Shown here piece by piece: positions 30,929-40,079 of a stretch of DNA of 64,000 nucleotides. The stretch lies in assembly GCA_037178625.1 (NCBI GenBank), contig CM074130.1, positions 3,224,001-3,288,000 on the forward strand. Reading direction: 5' to 3'. The stretch comes from Skeletonema tropicum. Taxonomy: Eukaryota > Bacillariophyta > Thalassiosirophyceae > Thalassiosirales > Thalassiosiraceae. Under the pieces are notes generated by a model. That model was not told the origin of the DNA. It did no database searches and saw only the letters and a list, made by a program, of their open reading frames with translations. Each line of letters starts with the position of its first letter. Within the stretch, counting starts at the first letter, position 1. The position numbers were made by a program, and so were the translations under genes.

Positions 30929-32581
30929 TGGGTTCCCTCCTGGGGCCACTAATTAGCGGAAAAACCACTAATTAGTAGTCAGTTTACGATCTCCTACGAC
31001 CCCCTTATAATCACTCAAACGTTATCAAATTCAGGTGGCACCCTCTTCAATGTCTTGACAAGGCGTACACCTATTATCTCACGTGTTCCCTGGAGAGGGC
31101 CCAACCTATTAACGTTCAAACACTAGCCTACTGACAAATTTGGCGAACAGCCGACGAGTTTTTTTCGGAAGTTTTGCAACTTCAACTTGGGGGTACGTAG
31201 GAATTGATATCAAAAATGTTGCCACCCGTAGAACTCACATTTCATCACACCATCACCATGGCGAAAGAGGCCCAGCATACGAGCCGTCGTATCTGCATTT
31301 AGTAGATGCTTTTACCCATCAGAAAGCATACCACAACAGTCACAATATGAGTGGCTAACCAGGTGGTCGAAGAAGAGCATCGAGATGGCCTGGATCCTAC
31401 AACAATCATGCACAAACTTCACCGGCAACCGGATGATGTCCCAACCACCATGCAAAGTTATTTGCAGTCGACATACGACGGTATTCTACTCGAAAACAAC
31501 GATCCCTACCCAAAGCGGCCAACCTATCTACAGATGGGGACATGGAAAGCGGCCCATCTACCCAAGAGAGTTCGTTTTGGTTAGCATCTCACATGAATTG
31601 AAGCGACGGGGATGCGATGATGACGATTTATCGACACAAATATAATGGCAATATTCAATAATTATTCGACAAATCAACCGCTTTAAATGGAATAAAAACA
31701 AAGACAGCATCATATGATATTAATTATAGGAATATTGTTGGTGGAATGGTCCAAATTAATGACAGGGCGGCTGCAGGTGATGCCAGGTTGTGGTGTAGCG
31801 CATTTTTTCCAAAAAAAAATTGGCATCCATCAGCACCAAATCACCACTCTATGATGTATGTTTGGCCAATAAGTAATGCAAATCCGATGGTGATCTCTTG
31901 CACAGCGACCACAACGACATTAATGTACACGACGATATCCTTTGATTGGCTGTTATCTCCGCTAAACCTGCGCCTACACCTCATTTCAGCAGAATTTGCG
32001 TTAATTTGCGCCCTTCTCGTGTCAAGATATCGCATACTAGAGTTGAGAATTCTCCACCCCAACGTGATTTTCGTCGTCAATCAGCCAAGTAAATGTTAGA
32101 ACAACATCATATGCAGTGCAGGAAAGCTTCCTGCTCTCCTATTCGCCCCAACAGGCGAGCTAGACGGTCAAGCCCGTGCTTGAATTCAAGCCAGATTTTA
32201 CAAAATGTCGGCAGAAGGTTGGCACACAGTACATCAAGGATAGGCGTGCCACATGCCGCATAGAGGTCAAAACCTACTCCACATATCATAAGAAGGTTCC
32301 CATGTGCACTGTTTGTTGGGGGAAGCATAAACAATTACACAACAACACATAATTCTCGACCACTAATTAGTGGTCACTAAAATAGCGATTTTATGGTGTG
32401 TATATAGCTATCTCTACTTCTATTTGGGCGTTTTCATTGCGGATTTTTGGGCTTGGACTCTGTTGTAGAGGTCTTTGGTGGTGTATTCCTTGAATGTTAG
32501 GGTTTGGGAGGTGTTAGAATGTCCTCTAACTACCCCCTACGTATGACCACTAATTAGTGGTTTTGGCCAGGAGGGAACCCA
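30929..32581. mobile_element. Transposon-like element (1.65 kb) with inverted ends
   Basis: The left end TGGGTTCCCTCCTGG (30929-30943) is matched by an exact inverted copy at 32567-32581. Both ends are followed by subterminal copies of the palindrome CCACTAATTAGTGG or its halves (30945-30990, 32357-32372, 32546-32562). The interior has short open stretches (for example 31140-31590) with no recognisable transposase, so the element is non-autonomous or decayed. The flanks TATAC (left) and AATAC (right) are similar but not identical, so the target duplication is unresolved. Superfamily unknown. Confidence 0.65.
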
Positions 32582-32950
32582 AATACATAAAAGAAACATA
32601 GCCTGCAAGCGAGTCCCAGTCCCGAGAGAGAGGAAGAGGGGGGCTTCTCTCCTCTCTTCTCCCTTTGTGGCCAGACAGACAAATTTTCGCGCCTTTCTTC
32701 CCTTTTCCTCAGTTTTGGATCCAACAGCACAGCCTAGCACAGCACAGAGCAAGCTCATGAGTTTTGTTGGCTGCGGTAACCGCACAGGCACAGAGATCCT
32801 TTTGTCCTTTGTACTCCGTGGGGTTAGTCATCGTCATCATTGAGTGCAGCCATAGGGTAGAATAGATGTGGTTGTGAGGGTCAAGCAATTTTCATTTCAT
32901 CAGTTATTATTGAACCACCTCTTTCATATTTTTATCATTGCAAAAATCTT
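32582..32950. promoter_or_regulatory. Upstream region of the G3BP-like gene
   Basis: 369 bp holding the promoter and 5' UTR. It contains a GAGAGAGGAAGAGGGGGG purine stretch near 32620-32643 and CACAGCCTAGCACAGCACAG near 32727. No gene was recognised. Confidence 0.35.
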
Positions 32951-34579
32951 ATGTCGACCGCTCCAACTCCAGCCACCACCCCTCCTCCTCCTCCGGGGGT
33001 CGGTGGTGCATTGCCTCTTCAAATTGGGAAGGCATTCATCAAGCAATATTACAAAACGCTAGTGAATACTCCTGCTCAGTTGAACAGGTTTTATCAGCCG
33101 GACAGCACTGTTTCGCGTGGCATGGAGCCTTCCGCCCCTACGGATCCCTTTAGTGTGGCAGATGTGATTTCGGCTCCGACGAACGGAGAGGAGACAACGC
33201 AGGGAGAACGTGTGAGAAAAACATTCTTTGATTGGGCTGGCAAGGGCATTGATGAGGGGGGCGAAGATGCCGATGACATCCTTCGTATTGAGTTGCAGGG
33301 AGGTGCGATCGATGCGCAGGAATCGGTTGGTGGTGGTATCCTTCTTGTGGTTACCGGGCATATGTATTTGCCTGGGAAAAGCTGCGAAAAGGCATATTCT
33401 TTCGTCCATACCTTTTTCCTGAATAACGGAGCTCCTCCTGGTAGAAAGAAGCAGTTTTATGTCAAGAATGATATTTTGCGCTTCTTGGAGCCTGCTGTTG
33501 CTGAGGAAGAGGAGGAAGTTGTAGAGGAAGCAGTGGAGGAGCCGGAAGTGGCAGAAGTTGCTGAAACGCCAGAAACTCAAGCCGAAGAACCAATGGCTCC
33601 TGAACCGGAGGAAGCTCCAGTGGAAGTCGCTGAAACAGTAGCTGCTGCTGAGCCTATTGAGTATGAGCCTGCTGCAGAGGAGGAAAAGGTTGAGGTCGTG
33701 GATGATGAACTGCAGGAACCGATGGCTGAACTTTCGATTGAAGAGGAACCTGCTGCTGACGAGGAGAAAATTGATGTGTCGACATCTAGTGAGGAGTCGC
33801 CTCCTCCATCTCCTACTTCGGTGGAAGGGAAGAAGAAGCGCAGGCGCAGGAGGGGAGGGAAATCGAGGTCACGTTCGAACTCGCCCGGGGATGGTACCGC
33901 TGATGCTGAAGAGGATAAGGGAGAACAACAACCAAAGGCTCCCAGTTCATGGGCCAATCTTGTTGCCAGTGGCGCGTCCAAGAAATCTGAGACTAGTTCC
34001 TCCGACAATAAGAAGGGTTCCAAGTCGAAAGGATCATCGAAACCTGACGAGAAGTCCTCCGCCAAATCAGCACCCGCAAAAGCCCCTCCCCAAAGTCAAC
34101 CTCCCACCAAAGAATCTGCCACCCAACCTCAAGCTACACAAAACAAACGCACACCTGAGGCAACTCTATTCATCAGAAATATTCCCGACCCGACAAAAGA
34201 GGAGGAAATTCGAGCCTTATTTGAACCTCACGGCAATGCCACAGGTAACAAAATTCTTGGAATCACACTCAATACTAATAGGGGATTCTGTTTCGTTGAC
34301 TTTGATGGACAAGCTGCTGTTGATGCGATTGTAGATGAAGCAAAGAGTAGTTTAGTAAAGGATCCCCGAACGGGACGCAAAGATAAGAGTTCGTTCATGG
34401 CGCATGGGCGTGTGTTGGATGTAGAGAGGAAGGTTCCAGGTGACCGCAAATCATCTGGAGGTAATAGTGGAAAATTCAATAGGAGCAACAGTCCTAAAGA
34501 TTCTGGGAGAAGGTATGGAAACCGCGGTTCGCGGGGTGGAGGAGGTGGTGGAGGAGGATCAAGACGTAGCCAATCATGA
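32951..34579 (+). CDS. G3BP-like stress-granule protein (NTF2 + RRM + RGG)
   Basis: A single exon of 542 residues. G3BPs bind RNA in the cytoplasm and nucleate stress granules. The order is: Pro-rich start; NTF2-like domain at about 22-180 (IGKAFIKQYYKTLVNTPAQLNRFYQ, GGILLVVTGHMYLPG, YSFVHTFFLN, YVKNDILRFLE); a long acidic Glu/Ala/Pro region; a basic RS-like patch (KKKRRRRRGGKSRSRS) near 298; then an RRM at about 402-480. RRM elements are RNP2-like LFIRNIP and RNP1-like RGFCFVDF. It ends in a Gly/Arg/Ser-rich tail (GNRGSRGGGGGGGGSRRS). The order matches G3BP/Rasputin, which supports the call. Confidence 0.9.
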   Translation: MSTAPTPATTPPPPPGVGGALPLQIGKAFIKQYYKTLVNTPAQLNRFYQPDSTVSRGMEPSAPTDPFSVADVISAPTNGEETTQGERVRKTFFDWAGKGIDEGGEDADDILRIELQGGAIDAQESVGGGILLVVTGHMYLPGKSCEKAYSFVHTFFLNNGAPPGRKKQFYVKNDILRFLEPAVAEEEEEVVEEAVEEPEVAEVAETPETQAEEPMAPEPEEAPVEVAETVAAAEPIEYEPAAEEEKVEVVDDELQEPMAELSIEEEPAADEEKIDVSTSSEESPPPSPTSVEGKKKRRRRRGGKSRSRSNSPGDGTADAEEDKGEQQPKAPSSWANLVASGASKKSETSSSDNKKGSKSKGSSKPDEKSSAKSAPAKAPPQSQPPTKESATQPQATQNKRTPEATLFIRNIPDPTKEEEIRALFEPHGNATGNKILGITLNTNRGFCFVDFDGQAAVDAIVDEAKSSLVKDPRTGRKDKSSFMAHGRVLDVERKVPGDRKSSGGNSGKFNRSNSPKDSGRRYGNRGSRGGGGGGGGSRRSQS

Positions 34580-34793
34580 AAGACAAAGAAAAAAGAAATA
34601 TAACATGATGGCATCGAAGAAGGTTTGTTTAATGTCATGCAATGGTATGTGTCTATGTTGTTGGCATTGCCTAGAGAAACTTTAGAGGTGGTAGTCATTA
34701 ATATTAATAAAAATAACAAAATAACAATAAATAATAGTAAGGATATTTTTTTGTATTACTCCATTATCGTAATTGAAATTAATTGCAATGCAT

Positions 34794-35963
34794 TTATGAT
34801 TTTTTCTGCTTCTTCTTGGCACCACCAAAAAAGCTGGATAAACTTTTCATACCTTTCTTGTTTACTTTGGCCAATCGCTTCAACCCAGCAGATTGAGCGT
34901 TTTTAGTCGCATTCTTGTTGTCAGATGCACCTGAAGACTTGTCTGACGCATTACTACTTGTTCCCATCGTGTAAGCAAGGAGCGCATCAGCGTCTTCTTG
35001 ACCGTGATTCCCCTCCCATGATGCTCTTTCACGCTTCTCTTCGTTATTAGCCAAAGAAGTTTTGCTCTTGCCCTTCCAATCAGCTTCAGCCATTCCTAGC
35101 TCTTTTGTGAGCTTCTGCCTCCACTCGGCTGGAATGTAATCGCAAATAAGTTGTAGGCTTCCTGCTCGTAAGGATTCCTCTTCTTTACTGCTCAATATCA
35201 CGATTGCTTCACTATCTTGCTTTGGAAGATCCGTCTCCCCTTCTTCTTTCTTTTTGCCAGTAGTATCCTCCTCGGTAACCATATTGAAGGATGAGCTCTT
35301 TGCACCCCCAGATACGTCCATCTCTTCCCTTCGTTCCAAATCTCTTCGTTTCCTCTGCAATTGACGTGTGCGTAAAGCTTCCAAAGCTTGATTAAATTTT
35401 GCCACTAACCACTTGAGTGCAGACTCCTCACTGAATTTGCAAAGTAGCAAGTCATCTCCACACATGTCGGATACGTCCAGCAAGTGTCCAAGTTGTCCAA
35501 CTTCCTTGATGCCATTGATATTTAATCTAGGATCTAAACCCAATGCTCGAAGAATAGGCGTAGGCAGGTCTGCAAGCGCTTGATCCCAAGGTTGCCACTT
35601 ATCAAGTTTGTCCGATTGCTCATCGCCTTTCTTCACAATACGATGAAAATGCGATAGTGCAAAGAATAATGGATCTACTCTTGTGGTGACATGTAATTCT
35701 GGATTGGAGATGATGCGGCTGCCTACAAAATAAGAAGCGTATTTTCCTCTGTTGGGACGAACGCTTTGAACCTCGTAGATGTCGTAATTATTTGGGCTTT
35801 GTTGTTGTGTGACAATGATGTAGTTACATAATATATCATCACTTCCTGGCTCAGGAAGTTGAATGATATTGAATTGGCTGGATTGCGGTGCCTTGGAGTT
35901 GCAACTGGAGTCTCCAGCGTGTGAAGCACTGCTGCTTAGATCGACAAGCGTCACCGCTGACAT
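34794..35963 (-). CDS. RNASEH2B: Ribonuclease H2 subunit B
   Basis: A single exon of 389 residues. RNase H2 removes ribonucleotides and RNA-DNA hybrids; subunit B is structural and links the enzyme to PCNA. Evidence: the N-terminal triple-barrel-like region (YFVGSRIISNPELHVTTRVDPLFFALSHF), then KWQPWDQAL, and the helical block CKFSEESALKWLVAKFNQALEAL. The C-terminus MKSLSSFFGGAKKKQKK closely resembles the degenerate PCNA-interacting (PIP) motif of animal RNASEH2B (MKSI-TFF then basic). The middle is charged and variable. It is transcribed convergently with the G3BP-like gene. Confidence 0.87.
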   Translation of the reverse strand: MSAVTLVDLSSSASHAGDSSCNSKAPQSSQFNIIQLPEPGSDDILCNYIIVTQQQSPNNYDIYEVQSVRPNRGKYASYFVGSRIISNPELHVTTRVDPLFFALSHFHRIVKKGDEQSDKLDKWQPWDQALADLPTPILRALGLDPRLNINGIKEVGQLGHLLDVSDMCGDDLLLCKFSEESALKWLVAKFNQALEALRTRQLQRKRRDLERREEMDVSGGAKSSSFNMVTEEDTTGKKKEEGETDLPKQDSEAIVILSSKEEESLRAGSLQLICDYIPAEWRQKLTKELGMAEADWKGKSKTSLANNEEKRERASWEGNHGQEDADALLAYTMGTSSNASDKSSGASDNKNATKNAQSAGLKRLAKVNKKGMKSLSSFFGGAKKKQKKS

Positions 35964-36360
35964 TGTACACCAATGATTGAAGTGCCTTCACTGCTTATTA
36001 TTTCACTCCTTGCCTATTGGAAGAGTGCAGCAACAACAACAATGCCATGCATTGGCAATTGCAATTGGCACATGACACATGACAACAACATCCCAATAAT
36101 CAGGGTGCTACCATACGATTGGGGTGCGTGGGGTGTACTAGCATCACTTTCTCGTTTCGTGCATCATTGGCTAATATCATACCACTTTCTTTCATGCGTT
36201 CCGTAGGCGTTTTGTGTGCGTTGCGTGCGTGGTGCGTGTTCTTTGAAGCCAAGCATTCTCTTTTAGGCGATTTCATCCCTATTTTTGCTCTTTTATGGCA
36301 TTGTTATCAACACTGTCGGCGATAGAACGAACGATTGCTAAGCGAAGTTAAACAGCAATC
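35964..36360. promoter_or_regulatory. Divergent intergenic region (RNASEH2B / MFS)
   Basis: 397 bp between two outward-facing starts. It is rich in CATTGG/CAATTG-type short repeats near 36040-36075, but no defined regulatory site can be named. Confidence 0.35.
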
Positions 36361-37860
36361 ATGGCGTCTTTGGAGCTAACAGAGCAAGCCAATAAATCGG
36401 GTGGCGACGCTCCTGTTGTGGATGCAACTCCCTCATTGGAATTTCCACCCCTGAGCTCGACCTACTCGGTAAATACTGCAGATGATAACCACTACGTCAA
36501 GATGGAAGATGGCGAAATTGAAAAGACCAACTCGCAAAATTCACAATTCTCCATTGCAAGCTCTGTCATGACTGCAGAGGGATTAGCCGACCCAACCGGG
36601 TTTCTGATCATCTGCTGCGTTGTTCTCATCGGAGACATGAATCGAGGTGTAGTCTTTCCAATTATGTGGCCACTTGTCCAAGAACTCGGAGGTGACGCAG
36701 TGTCGCTTGGATACGCTGTAGGAGCATTTTCATTTGGAAGGATTATTGCATCTCCAACTCTCGGTAAATGGTCCATTGAGCACGGATACTCGAAAACACT
36801 GGTAGGGAGCACAACCACGATGATGATTGCCTGCATTTTGTTTGCACAGGTATATCGCGTGAAAAGTATATACTATCTCATATTCACTCAAACGCTGTTG
36901 GGAGTCGGAAGTGCGACGCTTGGAGTTACTCGCGCATTTGTTGCGGAGATCACGGCTACTAGGCAGCGTACTGGGTACATTGCTCTGCTAACTGCTGTTC
37001 AGTATGGGGGATTCACCGTCACACCGCTTTTTGGTGCTCTCATCATGCATGTCCTTCAAGAGAAGAGATATCAATTCGGTTTCCTCATCTTTGATCAGTA
37101 CTCGGCTGCTGCCTATTTTATGGCCTTACTCGCTGGTGGTACTCTGGCGGTGCTGATTACTAAATTCCAAAATAGAATCAGAACAAAGCCGAACAAGAAG
37201 AAGAAATCCTCTAGGACAGCTGAACGTGATGAAATTGCAGATCGAACCATGTTTATGGGTATTACTGTGTACGATGCTGCCTTACTAGGATGCATGTTGC
37301 TGAATGTTTCAACAAAGGGAAGTATCGGTTCGTTTGAAACATTGGGTATTAGTTTTGCTGAATCTCATTTCAACCTTCAACCTGAAACAGCTGGATTCAT
37401 TGTGTCAATTAATGGATTTATTGGTGTGATTGCTTTGCTGAGTATGAGCGAGCTAGGAAAATATTTCACTGACATTCAAATGATCGTCGGAGGTATGTCG
37501 GTTTGTGCATTAGGCATCATCGGTTTCTCTACGTTACAAAGTTTTGAAGATGGAGCTGATAACGCGACCTGGAAGTACTTCGTAGGTATCTTCATGATTT
37601 ATGGCATTGGATATCCCATTGGTCACACTGCAGTCATTGGATTATTTTCAAAAATTGTCGGACGACGAGCACAAGGGACATTGCAAGGTTGGTTTGCGTC
37701 TGCTGGATCATTGGCACGCATTCTCTTCCCTGTTATGTCGGGATATATCGCTCAGTTTGATGACATCACTACCGTCTTCAAGGTTCTATTTGCCATATTG
37801 GCTCTTTCGAACTTCTTTGTGCTGGTGAGTAGCCCTACTTTAACGGCTCTGTCTACATAA
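36361..37860 (+). CDS. Major facilitator superfamily transporter
   Basis: A single exon of 499 residues with about 12 predicted membrane spans. The N-terminal cytosolic tail is about 75 residues. Span 1 is FLIICCVVLIGDMNRGVVFP. The loop 2-3 region SFGRIIASPTLGKWSIEHGYSKT corresponds to the MFS signature. RAFVAEITATRQRTGYIALLTAVQYGGFTVTPLFGAL covers helices 4-5. A basic central loop (NRIRTKPNKKKKSSR) separates the two six-helix halves. The style is that of CLN7/MFSD8-like and SPX-MFS relatives (vacuolar or lysosomal), but no SPX domain is present and the substrate is unknown. Confidence 0.8.
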   Translation: MASLELTEQANKSGGDAPVVDATPSLEFPPLSSTYSVNTADDNHYVKMEDGEIEKTNSQNSQFSIASSVMTAEGLADPTGFLIICCVVLIGDMNRGVVFPIMWPLVQELGGDAVSLGYAVGAFSFGRIIASPTLGKWSIEHGYSKTLVGSTTTMMIACILFAQVYRVKSIYYLIFTQTLLGVGSATLGVTRAFVAEITATRQRTGYIALLTAVQYGGFTVTPLFGALIMHVLQEKRYQFGFLIFDQYSAAAYFMALLAGGTLAVLITKFQNRIRTKPNKKKKSSRTAERDEIADRTMFMGITVYDAALLGCMLLNVSTKGSIGSFETLGISFAESHFNLQPETAGFIVSINGFIGVIALLSMSELGKYFTDIQMIVGGMSVCALGIIGFSTLQSFEDGADNATWKYFVGIFMIYGIGYPIGHTAVIGLFSKIVGRRAQGTLQGWFASAGSLARILFPVMSGYIAQFDDITTVFKVLFAILALSNFFVLVSSPTLTALST

Positions 37861-38007
37861 AAGCGGCGACGGGCAATAATGCTACGTGTGGAAGATGGGG
37901 TAAACCTCGTGTCTACCAAATCAATTTTATGTTAGGATCTTCTTAGGGATTAGAATGTTAGGATGATACTCAATACTATGTATAGGTCATATTAGATAAT
38001 TATGATA

Positions 38008-39306
38008 TCATTTTTTCTTGAGCATTTGAAGCAAGGATAGCTGAGTTTTCCGCTTGTTGACCGTTTTAGGTGCTGCTCCAAAACCAACAGATCTCCGACC
38101 ACCACGGTTACGATGTTGTGTAGCTGTAGCTGTGGAATTTTGCTTGTTGACTGAAGGTTTATTGGAAGAAGAATTGTCCAATGAAACTCGTTTCGCAGAT
38201 TTCTTCAGCTTGCTACGCCGTTTGGTAGCGCGACTTATCCATTCAGAATCACCACCTTTGTCTGTTGAAGCTTTTGCGGTGATCGAGCTACCGATAGCTT
38301 CTGATGTCGCTAGCAATGAGTTGCTCTTCCTCTTGCGGGTGATAGGAAGTTTGGTTTGAGTTTCAAATTCAATCAAGTCATCACTTTGTTCATCCTCGGT
38401 ATCTAAGAAGCCTTCAGAGGCTCCACTCTCACTCTTTTCATCAACTTCTTGTCTTTGCGCTAAATTTGCAGCAGCTTGTTTTTCATGACTCTGCATCTCT
38501 TCGTCAGATGATTCATCGCCACACTTTTGCCTCACCTCCTTGAAACAATTACCACGACGCACTGGCTGTTTCTTTTTGCTGCTTTTCTGTCTATTGTTAC
38601 AAATGTCACGGATCTTTTCTCTCTGGGACACGATGCCAGCGTTGATATCGCTAAATAAACTTTTCTTTATTGGTGTATTAGAACTCTGTTGCTGTGCCTC
38701 AGTTTGTAACTTGCCCTCTTCTGCATCACTAGTGTCTCCGTCGTTACCTTTTTCAGATGAGCACTCTGACCATGTCTTGCTCACTTCTTCTTGGTGAACT
38801 TCGTTGGAGATGTCATCATGATTATGTTCACTGTTTGTGATGCTATCAACTACTTGTTCAGTGTCTTGATTGAAAAATGACGCACTCATTCCATCACGAT
38901 CATTTCCATCATTGCATTTTTTGCTTTCTATGAATGCTGGTGTTTCTTCAGTTGCTTCAATAACCAGATCACTATTATCACTGTTATCATCATCAGGACT
39001 GTCCATCATTATCTGGCGGTATCTATTTTCATCATGAAAGTACGGAAGAGAAACTGGGCAATTTTCTAGTTCTCTAATTGTTTCTTCTTCCCTCACTTTA
39101 GCTAAAGCTGAAGCCATCGGAACAATCGACGCAGAAGTGGCATCTTTGAGATCCAATTGATCAGATACCAACTCATTCAGATCGGGGTGCACGTGTACCG
39201 ATGATTTTGAGGAAGAGGAAATGTATATGCGCACTACTTGTTCAGAGATTGCAAAACTGGCAATCTCCTCGTCGGTGAAGAAGGCAGGATCATTGTGGCG
39301 ATCCAT
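38008..39306 (-). CDS. Acidic/basic low-complexity protein, probably nuclear
   Basis: The first ATG in frame (39306) gives 432 residues starting MDRHNDPAFFTDEEIASFAIS. Upstream codons in the open frame lack an ATG. The middle is Glu/Asp/Ser-rich. The C-terminal 150 residues are basic with likely nuclear localisation signals (RKRKSN, RATKRRSKLKKSAKR). It ends RRSVGFGAAPKTVNKRKTQLSLLQMLKKK. No family recognised. The terminal QLSLLQML could be a short linear interaction motif, but that is speculation. Confidence 0.6.
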   Translation of the reverse strand: MDRHNDPAFFTDEEIASFAISEQVVRIYISSSSKSSVHVHPDLNELVSDQLDLKDATSASIVPMASALAKVREEETIRELENCPVSLPYFHDENRYRQIMMDSPDDDNSDNSDLVIEATEETPAFIESKKCNDGNDRDGMSASFFNQDTEQVVDSITNSEHNHDDISNEVHQEEVSKTWSECSSEKGNDGDTSDAEEGKLQTEAQQQSSNTPIKKSLFSDINAGIVSQREKIRDICNNRQKSSKKKQPVRRGNCFKEVRQKCGDESSDEEMQSHEKQAAANLAQRQEVDEKSESGASEGFLDTEDEQSDDLIEFETQTKLPITRKRKSNSLLATSEAIGSSITAKASTDKGGDSEWISRATKRRSKLKKSAKRVSLDNSSSNKPSVNKQNSTATATQHRNRGGRRSVGFGAAPKTVNKRKTQLSLLQMLKKK

Positions 39307-39493
39307 GATAGGGCTTCTAGTGCTACCTACCACATACCCATGATGAAACGTTTTAGCAATGCATTGCAATTCATTCCGTGCATGCAATGTTCATTTTGAA
39401 AAAATGCGAAATGTGACTGTACCATACGATATGTAGTAGGAGTATAGTTTTGAGAAGCACATCAAACGGCATCGGGAATCGGGACGTTGAATA

Positions 39494-39789
39494 TCCCAGA
39501 TAAATTTAACCGGCAATTTCGTTGCCGGTAGGAAATTGGCGCCAACGCGGTCTGGCCTTTACCGGCAATATCGTTGCCGGTAAGGAAAGTACTGTTCCTA
39601 CGTACATCGTACGGAGGGGGAAATGGAAAAAAGAGGATGCGAACCCAAGTGTGTAGAACGGGGGCGAAGGTACATAGGAATTCATACTTCTTACCGGCAA
39701 TATCGTTGCCGGTAAGGCATTTCTACGTAGCCTGGTATGTTTTCTACGGTAACCGGCAACGATATTGCCGGTAAGAAATTTATCTGGGA
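39494..39789. mobile_element. TA-flanked MITE (296 bp) with four internal palindromes
   Basis: A perfect 14-bp inverted repeat TCCCAGATAAATTT lies at 39494-39507, with its complement at 39776-39789. It is flanked by TA on both sides (39492-39493 and 39790-39791), the target type of Tc1/mariner (Stowaway-like) elements. Inside are four copies of a 21-bp near-palindrome, ACCGGCAA-TATCG-TTGCCGGT or variants, at 39509-39529, 39561-39581, 39693-39713 and 39752-39772, each able to form a hairpin. No coding potential. It sits in the divergent region between the acidic protein gene and VPS72. Confidence 0.82.
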
Positions 39790-40079
39790 TATATATCCCC
39801 TCCTCTGCCTCAGCCAAGCTCAAAACTAATACCCCAGCTTTGAATAGCAATGGAAAATCTGCGTGGTAAATTTAACCCTCTGAGAAGCTTCAGTGCATAG
39901 CTCGATCAAGAGAGTCCCCCCGGACGAAAATGAAACTCCCGCCCCCGCCAGCCACGCCACGCCGCCATGGCCATAGGTAAAAATAAAAAGCTTTTGATGA
40001 GGTCGAGGAAGATACAAAGAGAAAGGTTCCCCCTGAATTGCTACCGTAAAGACATGACCATACAAACAATACAGTAACC

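Noticed and set aside
31140..31645. Short open frames inside the 1.65-kb element as a possible transposase
   Set aside because: They are under 90 codons, overlap in different frames and show no transposase motif or domain.
38008..38050. C-terminal QLSLLQML of the acidic nuclear protein as a PCNA-binding motif
   Set aside because: The aromatic pair of a PIP box is missing; the resemblance is too weak.
39509..39772. Repeated palindromes resembling a CRISPR array
   Set aside because: Only four copies with irregular spacing, one inverted, all inside a TA-flanked element in a nuclear genome with no cas genes.
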